Source: Desulfosporosinus sp. UBA5188
GTDB taxonomy: Bacteria > Bacillota > Desulfitobacteriia > Desulfitobacteriales > Desulfitobacteriaceae
Assembly: GCA_002413075.1 (NCBI GenBank)
Contig: DHWG01000140.1
Coordinates: forward strand, 1-18,411
Direction: 5' to 3'
Length of the DNA stretch: 18,411 nt
Positions 7,680 to 14,649 of this stretch are shown one piece after another (the stretch's first letter is position 1; each line of letters begins with the position of its first letter). The notes under the pieces are model-generated. The model saw only the letters and a program-made list of their open reading frames with translations, made no database searches and had not been told where the DNA came from. The position numbers and the translations under genes were made by a program.

Positions 7680-7708
7680 ACTATAACTTATAAGACTAGC
7701 TATTGCAA
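7680..7708 (-). promoter_or_regulatory. Candidate sigma-A promoter for RNase J
   Basis: On the minus strand, TTGCAA (7703-7708) and TATAGT (7680-7685) are exactly 17 bases apart, about 110 bases upstream of the TTG start. This implies a leader of roughly 100 bases, which contains a short GGCAT/ATGCC inverted repeat near 7612-7622. Confidence 0.5.
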
Positions 7709-7863
7709 GGTTTGCTTCACTGTGTTACAGAAGCATGAGGTTATTGTAGGATGAGGTTAAGGATCGTCGATGGTTGGTGAATAAACATATCTACTATTAG
7801 GCAAAGAATCAGTTATACTAAGATAAGCATTGGTCAAACTAATTAGCGGGGAGCAATCTTAAA

Positions 7864-8547
7864 TTGCATCATTTCATTCCTTACAAACAACCATCTAAAA
7901 AGCGTGTCCTCATCATGACGGCTGTTACCGCCGAGCGGGATGCCGTGTTGCGTGGCCTCCACAGTGATTCAAGGTTTGATGTCTTGGTGGCGGGTGTTGG
8001 TTCGGTCGTTGCCGCAGTGAACACAGCTAGGGCTTTGGTGACTGAAGAGTATGGTCTGGTGATTAGTGCCGGTATCGGTGGAGGTTTTCCTGGTAAAGCT
8101 GAGGTCGGTTCACTTGTGGTGGCCAACGAAATCGTCGTTGCTGACTTAGGAGCGCAGACTTCGGAAGGATTTCGTAGTGTTGATGAGTTGGGCTTTGGCG
8201 CTGGTTGCACCCAACTACCGCTTGATACTAACCTAGTAGACTGCGTCACTGGGGCACTACGAGCGGCTAAGTTGCTCGTCTGTTCTGGTCCTGTACTTAC
8301 GGTCTCAACCGTTACGGGTACGGCTGAAAGAAGTCGAGAACTGGCGACTCGAATACCAGAAGCCACGGCCGAAGCGATGGAAGGGTATGGCGTGGGATGC
8401 GCAGCATTTGATAGAGGTTTACCGGTTCTGGAGATCCGTGCAATCTCCAACATGGTCGGTCCACGTGATCGGTCGACATGGCGAGTCAAAGAGGCTCTCG
8501 ACGTCCTGGAAGCGGCTAGTGCAGTCCTAACGGAGGTTTTAGTATGA
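7864..8547 (+). CDS. mqnB: Futalosine hydrolase
   Basis: Cleaves futalosine to dehypoxanthine futalosine and hypoxanthine in the alternative (futalosine) menaquinone pathway. It belongs to the nucleoside phosphorylase/hydrolase fold family. The N-terminal segment RVLIMTAVTAERDAVLRGL, the VAGVGSVVAAVNTA loop, ISAGIGGGF, and the C-terminal EAMEGYGVGCAA followed by EIRAISNMVGPRD are the family's base- and ribose-binding landmarks. The start is taken as TTG 7864, with GGGGAG about 10 bases upstream. This gives 227 residues with a roughly 15-residue N-terminal extension; an internal ATG at 7915 would cut into the first strand. It overlaps the next gene by 4 bases (ATGA), so the two are translationally coupled. 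The other pathway genes (mqnA, mqnC, mqnE) are not in the window. Confidence 0.92.
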   Translation: MHHFIPYKQPSKKRVLIMTAVTAERDAVLRGLHSDSRFDVLVAGVGSVVAAVNTARALVTEEYGLVISAGIGGGFPGKAEVGSLVVANEIVVADLGAQTSEGFRSVDELGFGAGCTQLPLDTNLVDCVTGALRAAKLLVCSGPVLTVSTVTGTAERSRELATRIPEATAEAMEGYGVGCAAFDRGLPVLEIRAISNMVGPRDRSTWRVKEALDVLEAASAVLTEVLV

Positions 8548-9386
8548 AAATTGCCATCTCTCCTTGTCCCAATGACACGTTTGTTTTTCATGCCTGGGTA
8601 CACGGCTTAATACCTGGTGCGCCTCAACTAGAGGTCACCTACGCCGATATCGACATTACCAATACTTTAGCAGCCGGCTCCGACGGACCGGATATCGTCA
8701 AGATCTCGTACGCAGCACTCCCGTGGGTCTTGTCTGAGTATGCCCTCTTGCCCTGTGGCGGTGCGCTGGGTAAAGGGTGTGGGCCACTGGTGCTGACGTC
8801 AAATAGAACAGGTCGTCACAATGATCTAGCCAGTTTATCCGGTCAACGGGTGGCGGTCCCCAGTGAACGGTCAACCGCTTATTTGCTTTTTCGTTTGTGG
8901 GCAGCACAACATGTGCCTAGGGGAGTGGGCGAAATTATCGTCATGCCATTTGATCAAATTATGCCAGCAGTCCGTGACGGTTTAATCGATGCGGGGCTTG
9001 TAATCCATGAGGCTCGCTTTACCTATCCTTCTTATGGACTAACCCTCTTAGCTGATTTAGGAAATTGGTGGGAGCAAGAGACGAATCTGCCCATCCCCTT
9101 AGGCGCAATTATTGCTCGTCGGTCCCTGGATCTATCGGCAATTACCGGGTGGATTCAGGCCTCAGTTCAATACGCTTGGGCCCACCCTCAGGAATCGAAG
9201 GACTATGTGCTACAGCACAGCCAAGAGTTGTCCACTGAAGTAACCCAAGCCCACATTAAACTGTACGTGAACGAGTTCACCAATCAAATAGGCGGAACAG
9301 GATATAAGGCCGTCGAAGCGTTGTTAAGCAGAGCTTCGCAAGAAGGGTTGGTACCCAAGGTGGATCTTTCAGCACTATACCTATAA
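8544..9386 (+). CDS. mqnD: 1,4-dihydroxy-6-naphthoate synthase
   Basis: Converts cyclic dehypoxanthine futalosine to 1,4-dihydroxy-6-naphthoate, the naphthoquinone precursor of menaquinone in the futalosine pathway. The 280-residue length fits MqnD, which has a periplasmic-binding-protein-like fold although the enzyme is cytoplasmic. The N-terminus MKIAISPCPNDTFVFHAW is diagnostic. Later landmarks are DIVKISYAALPWV, a GCGPL segment, VPSERSTAYLLFRLW, and DAGLVIHEARFTYP, which contains the conserved histidine of the family. ATG 8544 overlaps the mqnB stop, so the two steps are made together. Their presence implies menaquinone-based anaerobic respiration, consistent with the NrfD complex elsewhere in the window. 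Confidence 0.95.
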   Translation: MKIAISPCPNDTFVFHAWVHGLIPGAPQLEVTYADIDITNTLAAGSDGPDIVKISYAALPWVLSEYALLPCGGALGKGCGPLVLTSNRTGRHNDLASLSGQRVAVPSERSTAYLLFRLWAAQHVPRGVGEIIVMPFDQIMPAVRDGLIDAGLVIHEARFTYPSYGLTLLADLGNWWEQETNLPIPLGAIIARRSLDLSAITGWIQASVQYAWAHPQESKDYVLQHSQELSTEVTQAHIKLYVNEFTNQIGGTGYKAVEALLSRASQEGLVPKVDLSALYL

Positions 9387-9443
9387 GGCAATAGAGACTA
9401 GAGAAAATAAAAACAGAAATAGCTGAAAAGAGGTTAGTGCACA

Positions 9444-9899
9444 ATGTCTATTGAAAACAAGCTTAGTGAGTTAGGCCCCTTATTAATAAACTTAGAAAAG
9501 GAAAACAATCCCAATAAAAAGAAATTAATCTATTTAGTCTGTCTTGTACTAGCCGGTATAAGCTTTTATTTTAGCACTAAATCAGGTTTTTTTGCTATTG
9601 GCTTGTTTATAGCGTTGGAATTTTTTGAAGCTCGTAAATACAAAAAATATGGTCGGGGTATTTATACAAATGGTCTTTGTTACAATGGCACGATCACCAA
9701 ATGGTCTAATATTAAAGCTTACGAATGGGTTGAAAGCGGTGCACACAGTACGTATGGTACTTTAAAAATAACCAAGCTTAAAAGTATAATTCCTGGAACA
9801 GTCTTCTATTTAGCTATTTCGGATCATCAGAAAAATGACGTAGAAAAAATACTGAAAAAATTAGTAAGAAGGTCACCCAAGAAATCCTCCAAGAAATAA
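9444..9899 (+). CDS. Small membrane protein of unknown function
   Basis: 151-residue protein that I do not recognise with confidence. It has a short charged N-terminus and two hydrophobic segments at about residues 28-42 and 46-60, probably a membrane hairpin. The soluble C-terminal part contains GIYTNGLCYNGTITKW, then NIKAYEW, and ends in the lysine-rich RRSPKKSSKK. The G-I-Y-x-N-G ... K-W-x-x-I-x-x-Y-x-W pattern recalls PH-like domains in clostridial membrane proteins of the DUF5673 type, but this is from memory. AGAGG precedes ATG 9444 at a slightly long distance. It is more AT-rich than mqnBD just upstream and is followed by a strong hairpin, so it is probably separately transcribed or the tail of that operon. 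Confidence 0.7.
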   Translation: MSIENKLSELGPLLINLEKENNPNKKKLIYLVCLVLAGISFYFSTKSGFFAIGLFIALEFFEARKYKKYGRGIYTNGLCYNGTITKWSNIKAYEWVESGAHSTYGTLKITKLKSIIPGTVFYLAISDHQKNDVEKILKKLVRRSPKKSSKK

Positions 9900-9914
9900 C
9901 GACGACGTCTAGAA

Positions 9915-9957
9915 TACAAATAAGGCTGGAAACTAATTGTTTTCAGCCTTATTTGTA
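9915..9957 (+). terminator. Long hairpin, probable terminator
   Basis: A 19-bp stem (9915-9933 with 9939-9957), perfect apart from one G-T pair, has a TAATT loop. It begins 16 bases after the stop of the small membrane protein gene. The T tract after it is poor, but stem strength and position favour termination, possibly in both directions. Confidence 0.75.
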
Positions 9958-9981
9958 CTAGTCAGAAAGTATAACTTTATG

Positions 9982-10143
9982 TTATATTTTTTCTGGAAGG
10001 TCCCTTCTCGCCATCCTTGGCCAGCGCATCAGGGTAACTAAGGCAGCCACCAGCCAAGTTTTCTTTGCGTCTATAAAATCAGAGTTGAATAAATATTTAA
10101 GCAATTCATCAAAAATGGAAGGGTTTTGGAACTTTATAGAGAA
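9982..10143 (-). pseudogene. Possible remnant of an unidentified coding sequence
   Basis: On the minus strand an open stretch of 53 codons ends in TAA at 9982-9984. It reads as plausible protein: FDELLKYLFNSDFIDAKKTW, then LVAALVTLMRWPRMARRDLPEKI at the C-terminus. There is no ATG or ribosome site, and a stop (10144-10146) lies directly upstream in frame, so it would be the 3' end of a decayed gene. Base composition at about 10000-10060 is clearly higher in GC than the flanking sequence. I do not recognise the family. Chance openness over 53 codons is quite possible. Confidence 0.25.
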
Positions 10144-10279
10144 TTAGTGTGAAATATTGAATAAATAATCATATTAAGTCAAATTGCAAAAAACGAAACG
10201 ATGGGAAATTTATATACGAGTTGATAGACAGCTGACCTCACTCAATGACTGAATTAGATTAAAGAAGGAAGTGCTTAAA

Positions 10280-11686
10280 ATGGCGTTTTTTAAAAAAGAC
10301 CGCACCACAAAAGTTGTCGACGAATTTGAATTGGATTGCAGCAAGCTCTATGAATGTCTGACTCATTGTGATTTTTCTCGACGAATTGAAGTTGACATTG
10401 AACCCACGAGTCGCATCTTTCCGGTTGTAGAAATTTTAAATCGCGTCATCGATGAAAGACAGACGTCGACCTCCGCCAGCTTAACGGAACTAGACGGCAC
10501 GGTAAACAATTTATCTAAAATGACTTCTATTCGTAAGATGCTTGTAAACATTGGCGAGCAGTCGACCCAACTTGGTAGCATGGCGGCACAGGCTGAACAA
10601 TTAGGTGCTGCCACCAGTCAGGTCGCGAATTCCGCGGCGAACTCAGCCACCTTTGTGGAAAAAGCGGCGTCGACTGCGACTTTAGGTGGCGAGAAAATTC
10701 AACAAGCGATTGAGTTTGTTGAATTTTCTTTCGATGAATTCTCCAAGGTCAGTCAGCAGGTTCAAGAAGTGCTTAATTCTATGAAAGAAATTGAGGAAAT
10801 CGTGGGGGTAATCGCAGGGGTTGCTGACCAAACGAACCTTCTGGCGCTTAATGCCGCCATTGAAGCGGCCCGTGCGGGGGAGCATGGTCGAGGTTTCGCC
10901 GTGGTTGCCGACGAGGTGCGCAAACTTGCGGAACATACCAAGGGATCAGTGACGGACATCCGACAAAAAATTGTTGGTTTAAGTGAGAACTCGCAAGAAA
11001 CAACCAATAATATTGCCGCGCTTTCTATTACAATGCAAAAAGGTAAAAGTATCATGCAGGAGGCGGCAGAGTCCCTGCAAGGGATTATCCATAATTTTGG
11101 AGCGATCGCGGAAGATATCCAAAACATTGCAGCAGGTAGTGAAGAACAAAGTGCTGCCGTACAAGATGCAGCGAGTAGTATCTCGACCATTGCGAGCGGG
11201 GCAGAAGAGATTGAACAAGTGGCCAAAGTGACGGGGCAAGGAATCTACGATATTAGCCAAGCGTTACAGAAGATAAGAACGGAGCAAGTTGCGCGAGTCC
11301 CTTATTTAGGAACACATCAAGCCTTGGAACTCTACAAAACGGATCATTCGCTTTGGACATGGCGGATCTACAATATGATTTTAGGATTTGACCCTCTGAA
11401 ATCCAGTGACGTTGGAAACCATCACGAATGTCGCCTAGGTCATTGGGTCGACAGTCATAATTCGGAAAAATGTCGCAATTTACCAGCGTTTAGACGACTC
11501 GAAGCGCCTCACAAGCGGGTGCATGAGTTGGCTCGGGAGGCCGCTGTAGCTTATGAACAGGGTAATATCGTCAAAGCCGAGCAAATTTTGGAGAGGATGG
11601 GTCAGGCGTCCAGTGACGTTGTGGGGATATTAGAGGATTTACAATGGGCTTGTCAGTCTGAAAATTCCAAGCTCGAAGATTTATAG
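10280..11686 (+). CDS. Soluble methyl-accepting chemotaxis protein with C-terminal CZB domain
   Basis: Chemoreceptor-type signalling protein, 468 residues from ATG 10280 (GAAGGA 10 bases upstream; a GTG 9 bases earlier is too close to that site). There is no transmembrane segment, so it is cytoplasmic. The N-terminal 60-80 residues are unclassified. A coiled-coil MCP domain spans roughly 80-335, with the kinase-contacting hairpin IAGVADQTNLLALNAAIEAA followed by RAGEHGRGFAVVADEVRKLA. The C-terminal region carries a chemoreceptor zinc-binding (CZB) domain: DHSLWTW (H356), HECRLGHW (C384) and APHKRVHEL (H411, H415), the usual H/C/H/H zinc ligands. CZB domains are known to respond to zinc and, through the ligand cysteine, to hypochlorous acid in some bacteria. 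The actual signal here is inference. It appears monocistronic. Confidence 0.92.
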   Translation: MAFFKKDRTTKVVDEFELDCSKLYECLTHCDFSRRIEVDIEPTSRIFPVVEILNRVIDERQTSTSASLTELDGTVNNLSKMTSIRKMLVNIGEQSTQLGSMAAQAEQLGAATSQVANSAANSATFVEKAASTATLGGEKIQQAIEFVEFSFDEFSKVSQQVQEVLNSMKEIEEIVGVIAGVADQTNLLALNAAIEAARAGEHGRGFAVVADEVRKLAEHTKGSVTDIRQKIVGLSENSQETTNNIAALSITMQKGKSIMQEAAESLQGIIHNFGAIAEDIQNIAAGSEEQSAAVQDAASSISTIASGAEEIEQVAKVTGQGIYDISQALQKIRTEQVARVPYLGTHQALELYKTDHSLWTWRIYNMILGFDPLKSSDVGNHHECRLGHWVDSHNSEKCRNLPAFRRLEAPHKRVHELAREAAVAYEQGNIVKAEQILERMGQASSDVVGILEDLQWACQSENSKLEDL

Positions 11687-11908
11687 CAAACACCGTCTGA
11701 AGTTTGACCCCGTCCTCTCTCATTGTCCGTTTGTAGTCATAGTTTGTTTGCTACTGGCTATAGTTAATGCTATAGGGTTGGAAGTTTAATGATGGAGCGG
11801 CCTTAGTGAACTCCTAGGTTGGGATTGTTTATAAAACAAGTGGACGATACAAAAAGAGAGGGGATGTGATAGAAAAAGCGACTAGACAGATGCAAAAATG
11901 GTACCAAG

Positions 11909-11922
11909 TTGCAAATAAGCAA
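11909..11922. promoter_or_regulatory. Candidate upstream activator site (TTGC-N6-GCAA dyad)
   Basis: TTGCAAATAAGCAA is a perfect dyad with a 6-base centre, extendable to GTTGC/GCAAC, about 200 bases upstream of the predicted sigma-54 transcription start. A further half-site GCAAC lies at 11941-11945. Enhancer sites of Fis-type sigma-54 activators commonly lie at such distances. Assignment to the downstream regulator is inference. Confidence 0.35.
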
Positions 11923-12002
11923 CCATATTGTAGCTTTTATGCAACCGAGAAGCGTGAAATGTTATAAATATTTAAGGTAGCAAATGAAATAAATATTAAC
12001 GG

Positions 12003-12052
12003 TAAGTCCAAATAGCCTACTAATTACTGATTAATTAGACTATTTGGACTTA
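12003..12052. repeat. Nested inverted repeat upstream of the sigma-54 promoter
   Basis: Perfect 13-bp outer arms TAAGTCCAAATAG (12003-12015) and CTATTTGGACTTA (12040-12052) enclose perfect 7-bp inner arms CTAATTA / TAATTAG (12020-12026, 12032-12038) around CTGAT. It could be a terminator hairpin shielding the sigma-54 unit or a DNA operator; it ends about 40 bases before the -24 element. Confidence 0.75.
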
Positions 12053-12092
12053 TTTATATTATCTAATTTTTTATAGACACTAAAAATGATAT

Positions 12093-12107
12093 TGGCATAG
12101 ATCTTGC
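12093..12107 (+). promoter_or_regulatory. Sigma-54 (-24/-12) promoter
   Basis: TGGCATAGATCTTGC has the invariant GG (12094-12095) and GC (12106-12107) exactly 10 bases apart, close to the TGGCAC-N5-TTGC consensus. Transcription would start near 12119, just before a small ORF and the dehydrogenase-like gene. A sigma-54 activator gene lies 1 kb downstream, which supports the call. Confidence 0.82.
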
Positions 12108-12132
12108 GTATAACTAAGGTCAGAGGATATTT

Positions 12133-12261
12133 ATGAAACCAATATTAAGAGTCTCCATTGGCAACATGAAAAAAACCTCAAAGCAAAGTCATGTTGAACA
12201 TGAAGTGAGCAGACCTAAAAATACAGAATATTTAAACAAAATGACTTTGTGTAGTAAGTAG
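12133..12261 (+). CDS. Small ORF (42 residues) of unknown function
   Basis: ATG 12133 is preceded by GAGGA (12123-12127) with a 5-base spacer, and the frame runs to TAG at 12259-12261. The product starts MKPILRVSIGNMKKTSKQSH and is lysine-rich and soluble, without a signal or membrane segment. It would be the first cistron after the predicted sigma-54 start (near 12119), leaving only a very short leader, and lies 22 bases before the dehydrogenase-like gene. I do not recognise it. It could be a true small protein, a leader peptide coupling translation to the next gene, or a gene remnant. Confidence 0.45.
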   Translation: MKPILRVSIGNMKKTSKQSHVEHEVSRPKNTEYLNKMTLCSK

Positions 12262-12283
12262 TAAACGAAGGAGGATGGACTTA

Positions 12284-12892
12284 ATGAAATTTGAGAAAGT
12301 AGCTGTTCTTGGCGGAGCTGGAAACCTAGGGGCTGATATTGTACGAACGATCGCTCAAGCTGGCCTAGAAGTCTTAATTTATGAAAGCAATCTAGAATTA
12401 GCCCAAAGGGGCAAAGCAAAGCTGGATAAAATCTATCAAAAACTCGTGGATAAAGGTAAAATATCCGCTCAAGTCAAACTGACTATACTTGACCGTATTG
12501 TTGTATGTGACAGCTACGAAGCAATGATTGATGTTGATTTGGTCATTGAAGCAGTTTTCGAAAATACGCAGTTGACCGCAGATGTTTTCAGGCAACTGGA
12601 CGAAATTGTTAAATATGACACACTCTTTGCTAGTGATACCTGGTCTCGATCGTTGACAGAAATAGGAAGTGCGACCCAAAGACCTGATAAAGTTATCGGT
12701 CTGCATTTCTTCAACCCCGTGCCTTTTATGAAACGGGTTGAGTTGGAGATGGGTTGGGAAACCAGCGAAGACACTTACCAAGCTTCCGTCGATTTCTGTG
12801 AACAGATTGGCAAGAAGGTTAGGTACGGGTGGAGAAGATGTGTTCTTCCGTATTTGAACTGTCAGGAAAATCAGCTCAGTATTAATGAGTGA
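12284..12892 (+). pseudogene. 3-hydroxyacyl-CoA dehydrogenase-like protein, C-terminal domain missing
   Basis: NAD-binding half of the 3-hydroxyacyl/3-hydroxybutyryl-CoA dehydrogenase family, which oxidises 3-hydroxyacyl-CoA in fatty-acid and butyrate metabolism. Only 202 residues from ATG 12284 (AAGGAGG 9 bases upstream), against about 280-300 for full members. The Rossmann motif is VLGGAGNLGADI near residues 8-19, followed by LVIEAVFEN and GLHFFNPVPFMKRVE with the catalytic His and Glu. The usual ASNTSSLSIT is changed to ASDTWSRSLT, so the normal serine position is disturbed. After IGKKV the expected PGFVxNR segment and the dimerising C-terminal domain are absent; the frame continues as RYGWRRCVLPYLNCQENQ and ends at SINE-TGA. 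It may be a decayed gene or a reduced, non-catalytic NAD/CoA sensor. It lies under the sigma-54 promoter. Confidence 0.7.
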
Positions 12893-12903
12893 TTATATGG
12901 TTT

Positions 12904-12948
12904 GAACACCTCTATTTAGTTGTATCATGGCACTAAATAGAGGTGTTC
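12904..12948 (+). terminator. Perfect 17-bp hairpin after the dehydrogenase-like gene
   Basis: Arms 12904-12920 (GAACACCTCTATTTAGT) and 12932-12948 are perfectly complementary, with an 11-base loop, starting 11 bases after the stop codon. There is no strong T tract, so termination is likely but not certain. It separates the sigma-54 transcription unit from its regulator gene. Confidence 0.7.
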
Positions 12949-13121
12949 TATGTAACCCACCCCTATTGCCAACAACGTAGATTGTGGTGACGTAAAGTCT
13001 AAGGGAAAGAGAGAAGGTATTACCGCTTAAGTGGCGAATAAATTTAGTAGAAGACTGAAAACTGTGAATTCTAACTATTTCGCATTGTCATAGCTATTTG
13101 GCCCCTAAGGGAGGTAATAAG

Positions 13122-14564
13122 GTGACAACTGCCCATAGTAACTCGAAGCCTAACCAGCAAAACCCTCTCAAGGACAATTTAAGAAAAACTTTCAACCTGT
13201 ACTATTTACAACAGATTATTGATAATTCATCGGATGCTATCTTTGTAACCGATGAATTGGCTAATGTGCTCTTAGTCAACGCAGGCATGGTGATATTTAT
13301 GGGACATAAACCGGAGGAAATGATAGGAAGCAATGCAATAGATTTAGTAAGAGAAGGTATCTATGATTGGTCTCCAACCTTAAAGGCAATTAAAACACGA
13401 TCTGTCGTCTCAGGCAATGTAACCAATAAGCGTGGCGTTAAGTTTATGGTTACCAGTAAACCCCTAGTGGATGAAAATGGAAATATTGTGATGGTCATTA
13501 CGAATGCACAAAATAAAGAAGTGTTTGATGACTATATAACAGCCTTAGAAAAGGAAAGAACCACCGTTAAACGGTATAAGACGGCCGTAGAATATCTCAG
13601 CGAAGTGGATTTGGAAAATAAAAAGATTGTGGCTGAAAGTCCCCAGATGCGTCAAATCATGAAAATAAGTAAAGTCATAGCTATCACTGATAGTACGGTC
13701 ATGCTCATTGGAGAGACCGGTACTGGTAAAGAAGTTATGGCCAGGTGTATACACAGAAACAGTCTTCGGTCAAAGGAACCGTTTATTCCAGTTAACTGTG
13801 CGGCGATTCCTCACGATTTGTTAGAGTCAGAATTTTTTGGCTATGTCCGCGGGGCTTTTACGGGCGCAAATCCACAAGGGAAACCTGGCCTGTTTGAAAT
13901 CGCTGATAAAGGAACTTTATTTCTAGATGAAATCGCTGAATTGCCGCTATCAATGCAGTCTAAGCTACTCCGAGTCCTCGAATCCAGTGAGGTTCAAAGG
14001 TTGGGCGATACGAATATTTTTCAGGCTAATGTCCGATTTATTGCGGCAACAAATAAGGATTTAAAGGAAATGATGCGCCAAAAACTGTTTAGAAGCGACT
14101 TATACTATCGTCTTAATGTAATACCCATTACCTTACCCCCGCTCAGAGAACGGCCTGAGGATATTCTGACCTTTGCCTTGAAATTTCTAGAGGAATTGAA
14201 CCGAAAATATGCGTTCAGAAAGGTCTTCTCTTCACAAGCCACACTAGCCTTCCAAAACTATAGTTGGCCAGGGAACGTCCGAGAATTGCGTAATGTGATC
14301 GAGAGATTGGTCATAACGTCAACCGGCGACATTTTGAATTTTGAGGATCATTCCTTAATCGATCGAAGAATACATCTGGAGCTTGAAGAAGGTTTGCCTG
14401 AAACAACTAAAACCTATCAAGGGACTTTGAAGAGTGTTATTAAAACAGTCGAAGACGCGTATATCAATCAAGTTTTGATTGAATGTGGAGGTAGAGTGGG
14501 AGAAACGGCACGTCGCTTAGGAATTCACCGTTCAATGTTGTATCGGAAGACGATTAACCGGTGA
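13122..14564 (+). CDS. Sigma-54-dependent transcriptional activator (PAS, AAA+, Fis-type HTH)
   Basis: 480-residue bacterial enhancer-binding protein that opens sigma-54 RNA polymerase promoters with ATP. An N-terminal PAS sensor domain spans about 25-135 (IIDNSSDAIFVTDELANVLL). The AAA+ domain follows, with Walker A GETGTGKE at 197-204, the sigma-54-contacting GAFTGA loop at 244-249, Walker B GTLFLDE at 264-270, and YYRLNVIPITLPPLRER and SWPGNVREL further on. A C-terminal Fis-type helix-turn-helix ends VGETARRLGIHRSMLYRKTI. No phosphoacceptor domain is present, so the signal is probably a small ligand bound by PAS. GTG 13122 is chosen because AGGGAGG (13108-13114) lies 7 bases upstream; an in-frame TTG at 13098 precedes that site. 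The sigma-54 promoter at 12093-12107 is its likely target. Confidence 0.95.
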   Translation: MTTAHSNSKPNQQNPLKDNLRKTFNLYYLQQIIDNSSDAIFVTDELANVLLVNAGMVIFMGHKPEEMIGSNAIDLVREGIYDWSPTLKAIKTRSVVSGNVTNKRGVKFMVTSKPLVDENGNIVMVITNAQNKEVFDDYITALEKERTTVKRYKTAVEYLSEVDLENKKIVAESPQMRQIMKISKVIAITDSTVMLIGETGTGKEVMARCIHRNSLRSKEPFIPVNCAAIPHDLLESEFFGYVRGAFTGANPQGKPGLFEIADKGTLFLDEIAELPLSMQSKLLRVLESSEVQRLGDTNIFQANVRFIAATNKDLKEMMRQKLFRSDLYYRLNVIPITLPPLRERPEDILTFALKFLEELNRKYAFRKVFSSQATLAFQNYSWPGNVRELRNVIERLVITSTGDILNFEDHSLIDRRIHLELEEGLPETTKTYQGTLKSVIKTVEDAYINQVLIECGGRVGETARRLGIHRSMLYRKTINR

Positions 14565-14600
14565 TATGGCCTTTTTTTACCACTTTTACCACGGATAGAC

Positions 14601-14606
14601 TATAAT
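14601..14606 (+). promoter_or_regulatory. Possible -10 element immediately before a terminator
   Basis: A perfect TATAAT at 14601-14606 has a weak TTACCA 18 bases upstream. It lies only 9 bases before the hairpin at 14615-14649, so any transcript would meet the hairpin at once. It may be fortuitous or part of an attenuated start for ecsAB. Confidence 0.25.
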
Positions 14607-14614
14607 AGGAACTG

Positions 14615-14649
14615 AAAAGGGGAAGCAACCATGTGTTTGCTTCTTTTTG
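14615..14649 (+). terminator. Rho-independent terminator between the regulator and ecsA
   Basis: GAAGCAA (14622-14628) pairs with TTGCTTC (14637-14643), and G-T and A-T pairs extend the stem outward into the T tract CTTTTTG. It probably ends the sigma-54 activator transcript. Confidence 0.75.

Larger units (their letters stand above)
9900..10279. other. Gap between the small membrane protein and the chemoreceptor
   Basis: About 380 bases. It contains the hairpin at 9915-9957 and a possible minus-strand gene remnant at 9982-10143, both listed separately. The AT-rich last 130 bases presumably carry the chemoreceptor promoter. No convincing sigma-A or flagellar-type promoter and no known riboswitch was recognised. 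Confidence 0.45.
11687..12132. other. Long intergenic region upstream of the sigma-54 unit
   Basis: About 446 bases without a gene. It includes a TTGC-N6-GCAA dyad (11909-11922), a nested inverted repeat (12003-12052) and the sigma-54 promoter (12093-12107), each listed separately. CTATAG occurs twice, 12 bases apart, at 11758 and 11770. No clear terminator follows the chemoreceptor gene. The first 200 bases show nothing else recognisable. Confidence 0.5.

Noticed and set aside
7881..8603. 240-codon minus-strand open frame across mqnB
   Set aside because: It lies antisense to the clearly recognisable mqnB. The Ser/Thr/Pro/Ala-rich translation is typical of a shadow frame in a GC-richer gene.
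10000..10070. Possible cobalamin or cyclic-di-GMP riboswitch ahead of the chemoreceptor
   Set aside because: Fragments such as GGCAGCCACCAGCC look superficially like a B12 box, but the surrounding conserved elements are missing and the GEMM core sequence was not found.
10762..11226. 154-codon minus-strand open frame inside the chemoreceptor gene
   Set aside because: Antisense shadow of the repetitive alanine-rich MCP coiled coil; no start signal or family resemblance.
12890..12892. TGA ending the truncated dehydrogenase as a second selenocysteine codon
   Set aside because: The frame meets another stop within about ten codons, and no family cysteine is expected at this place.
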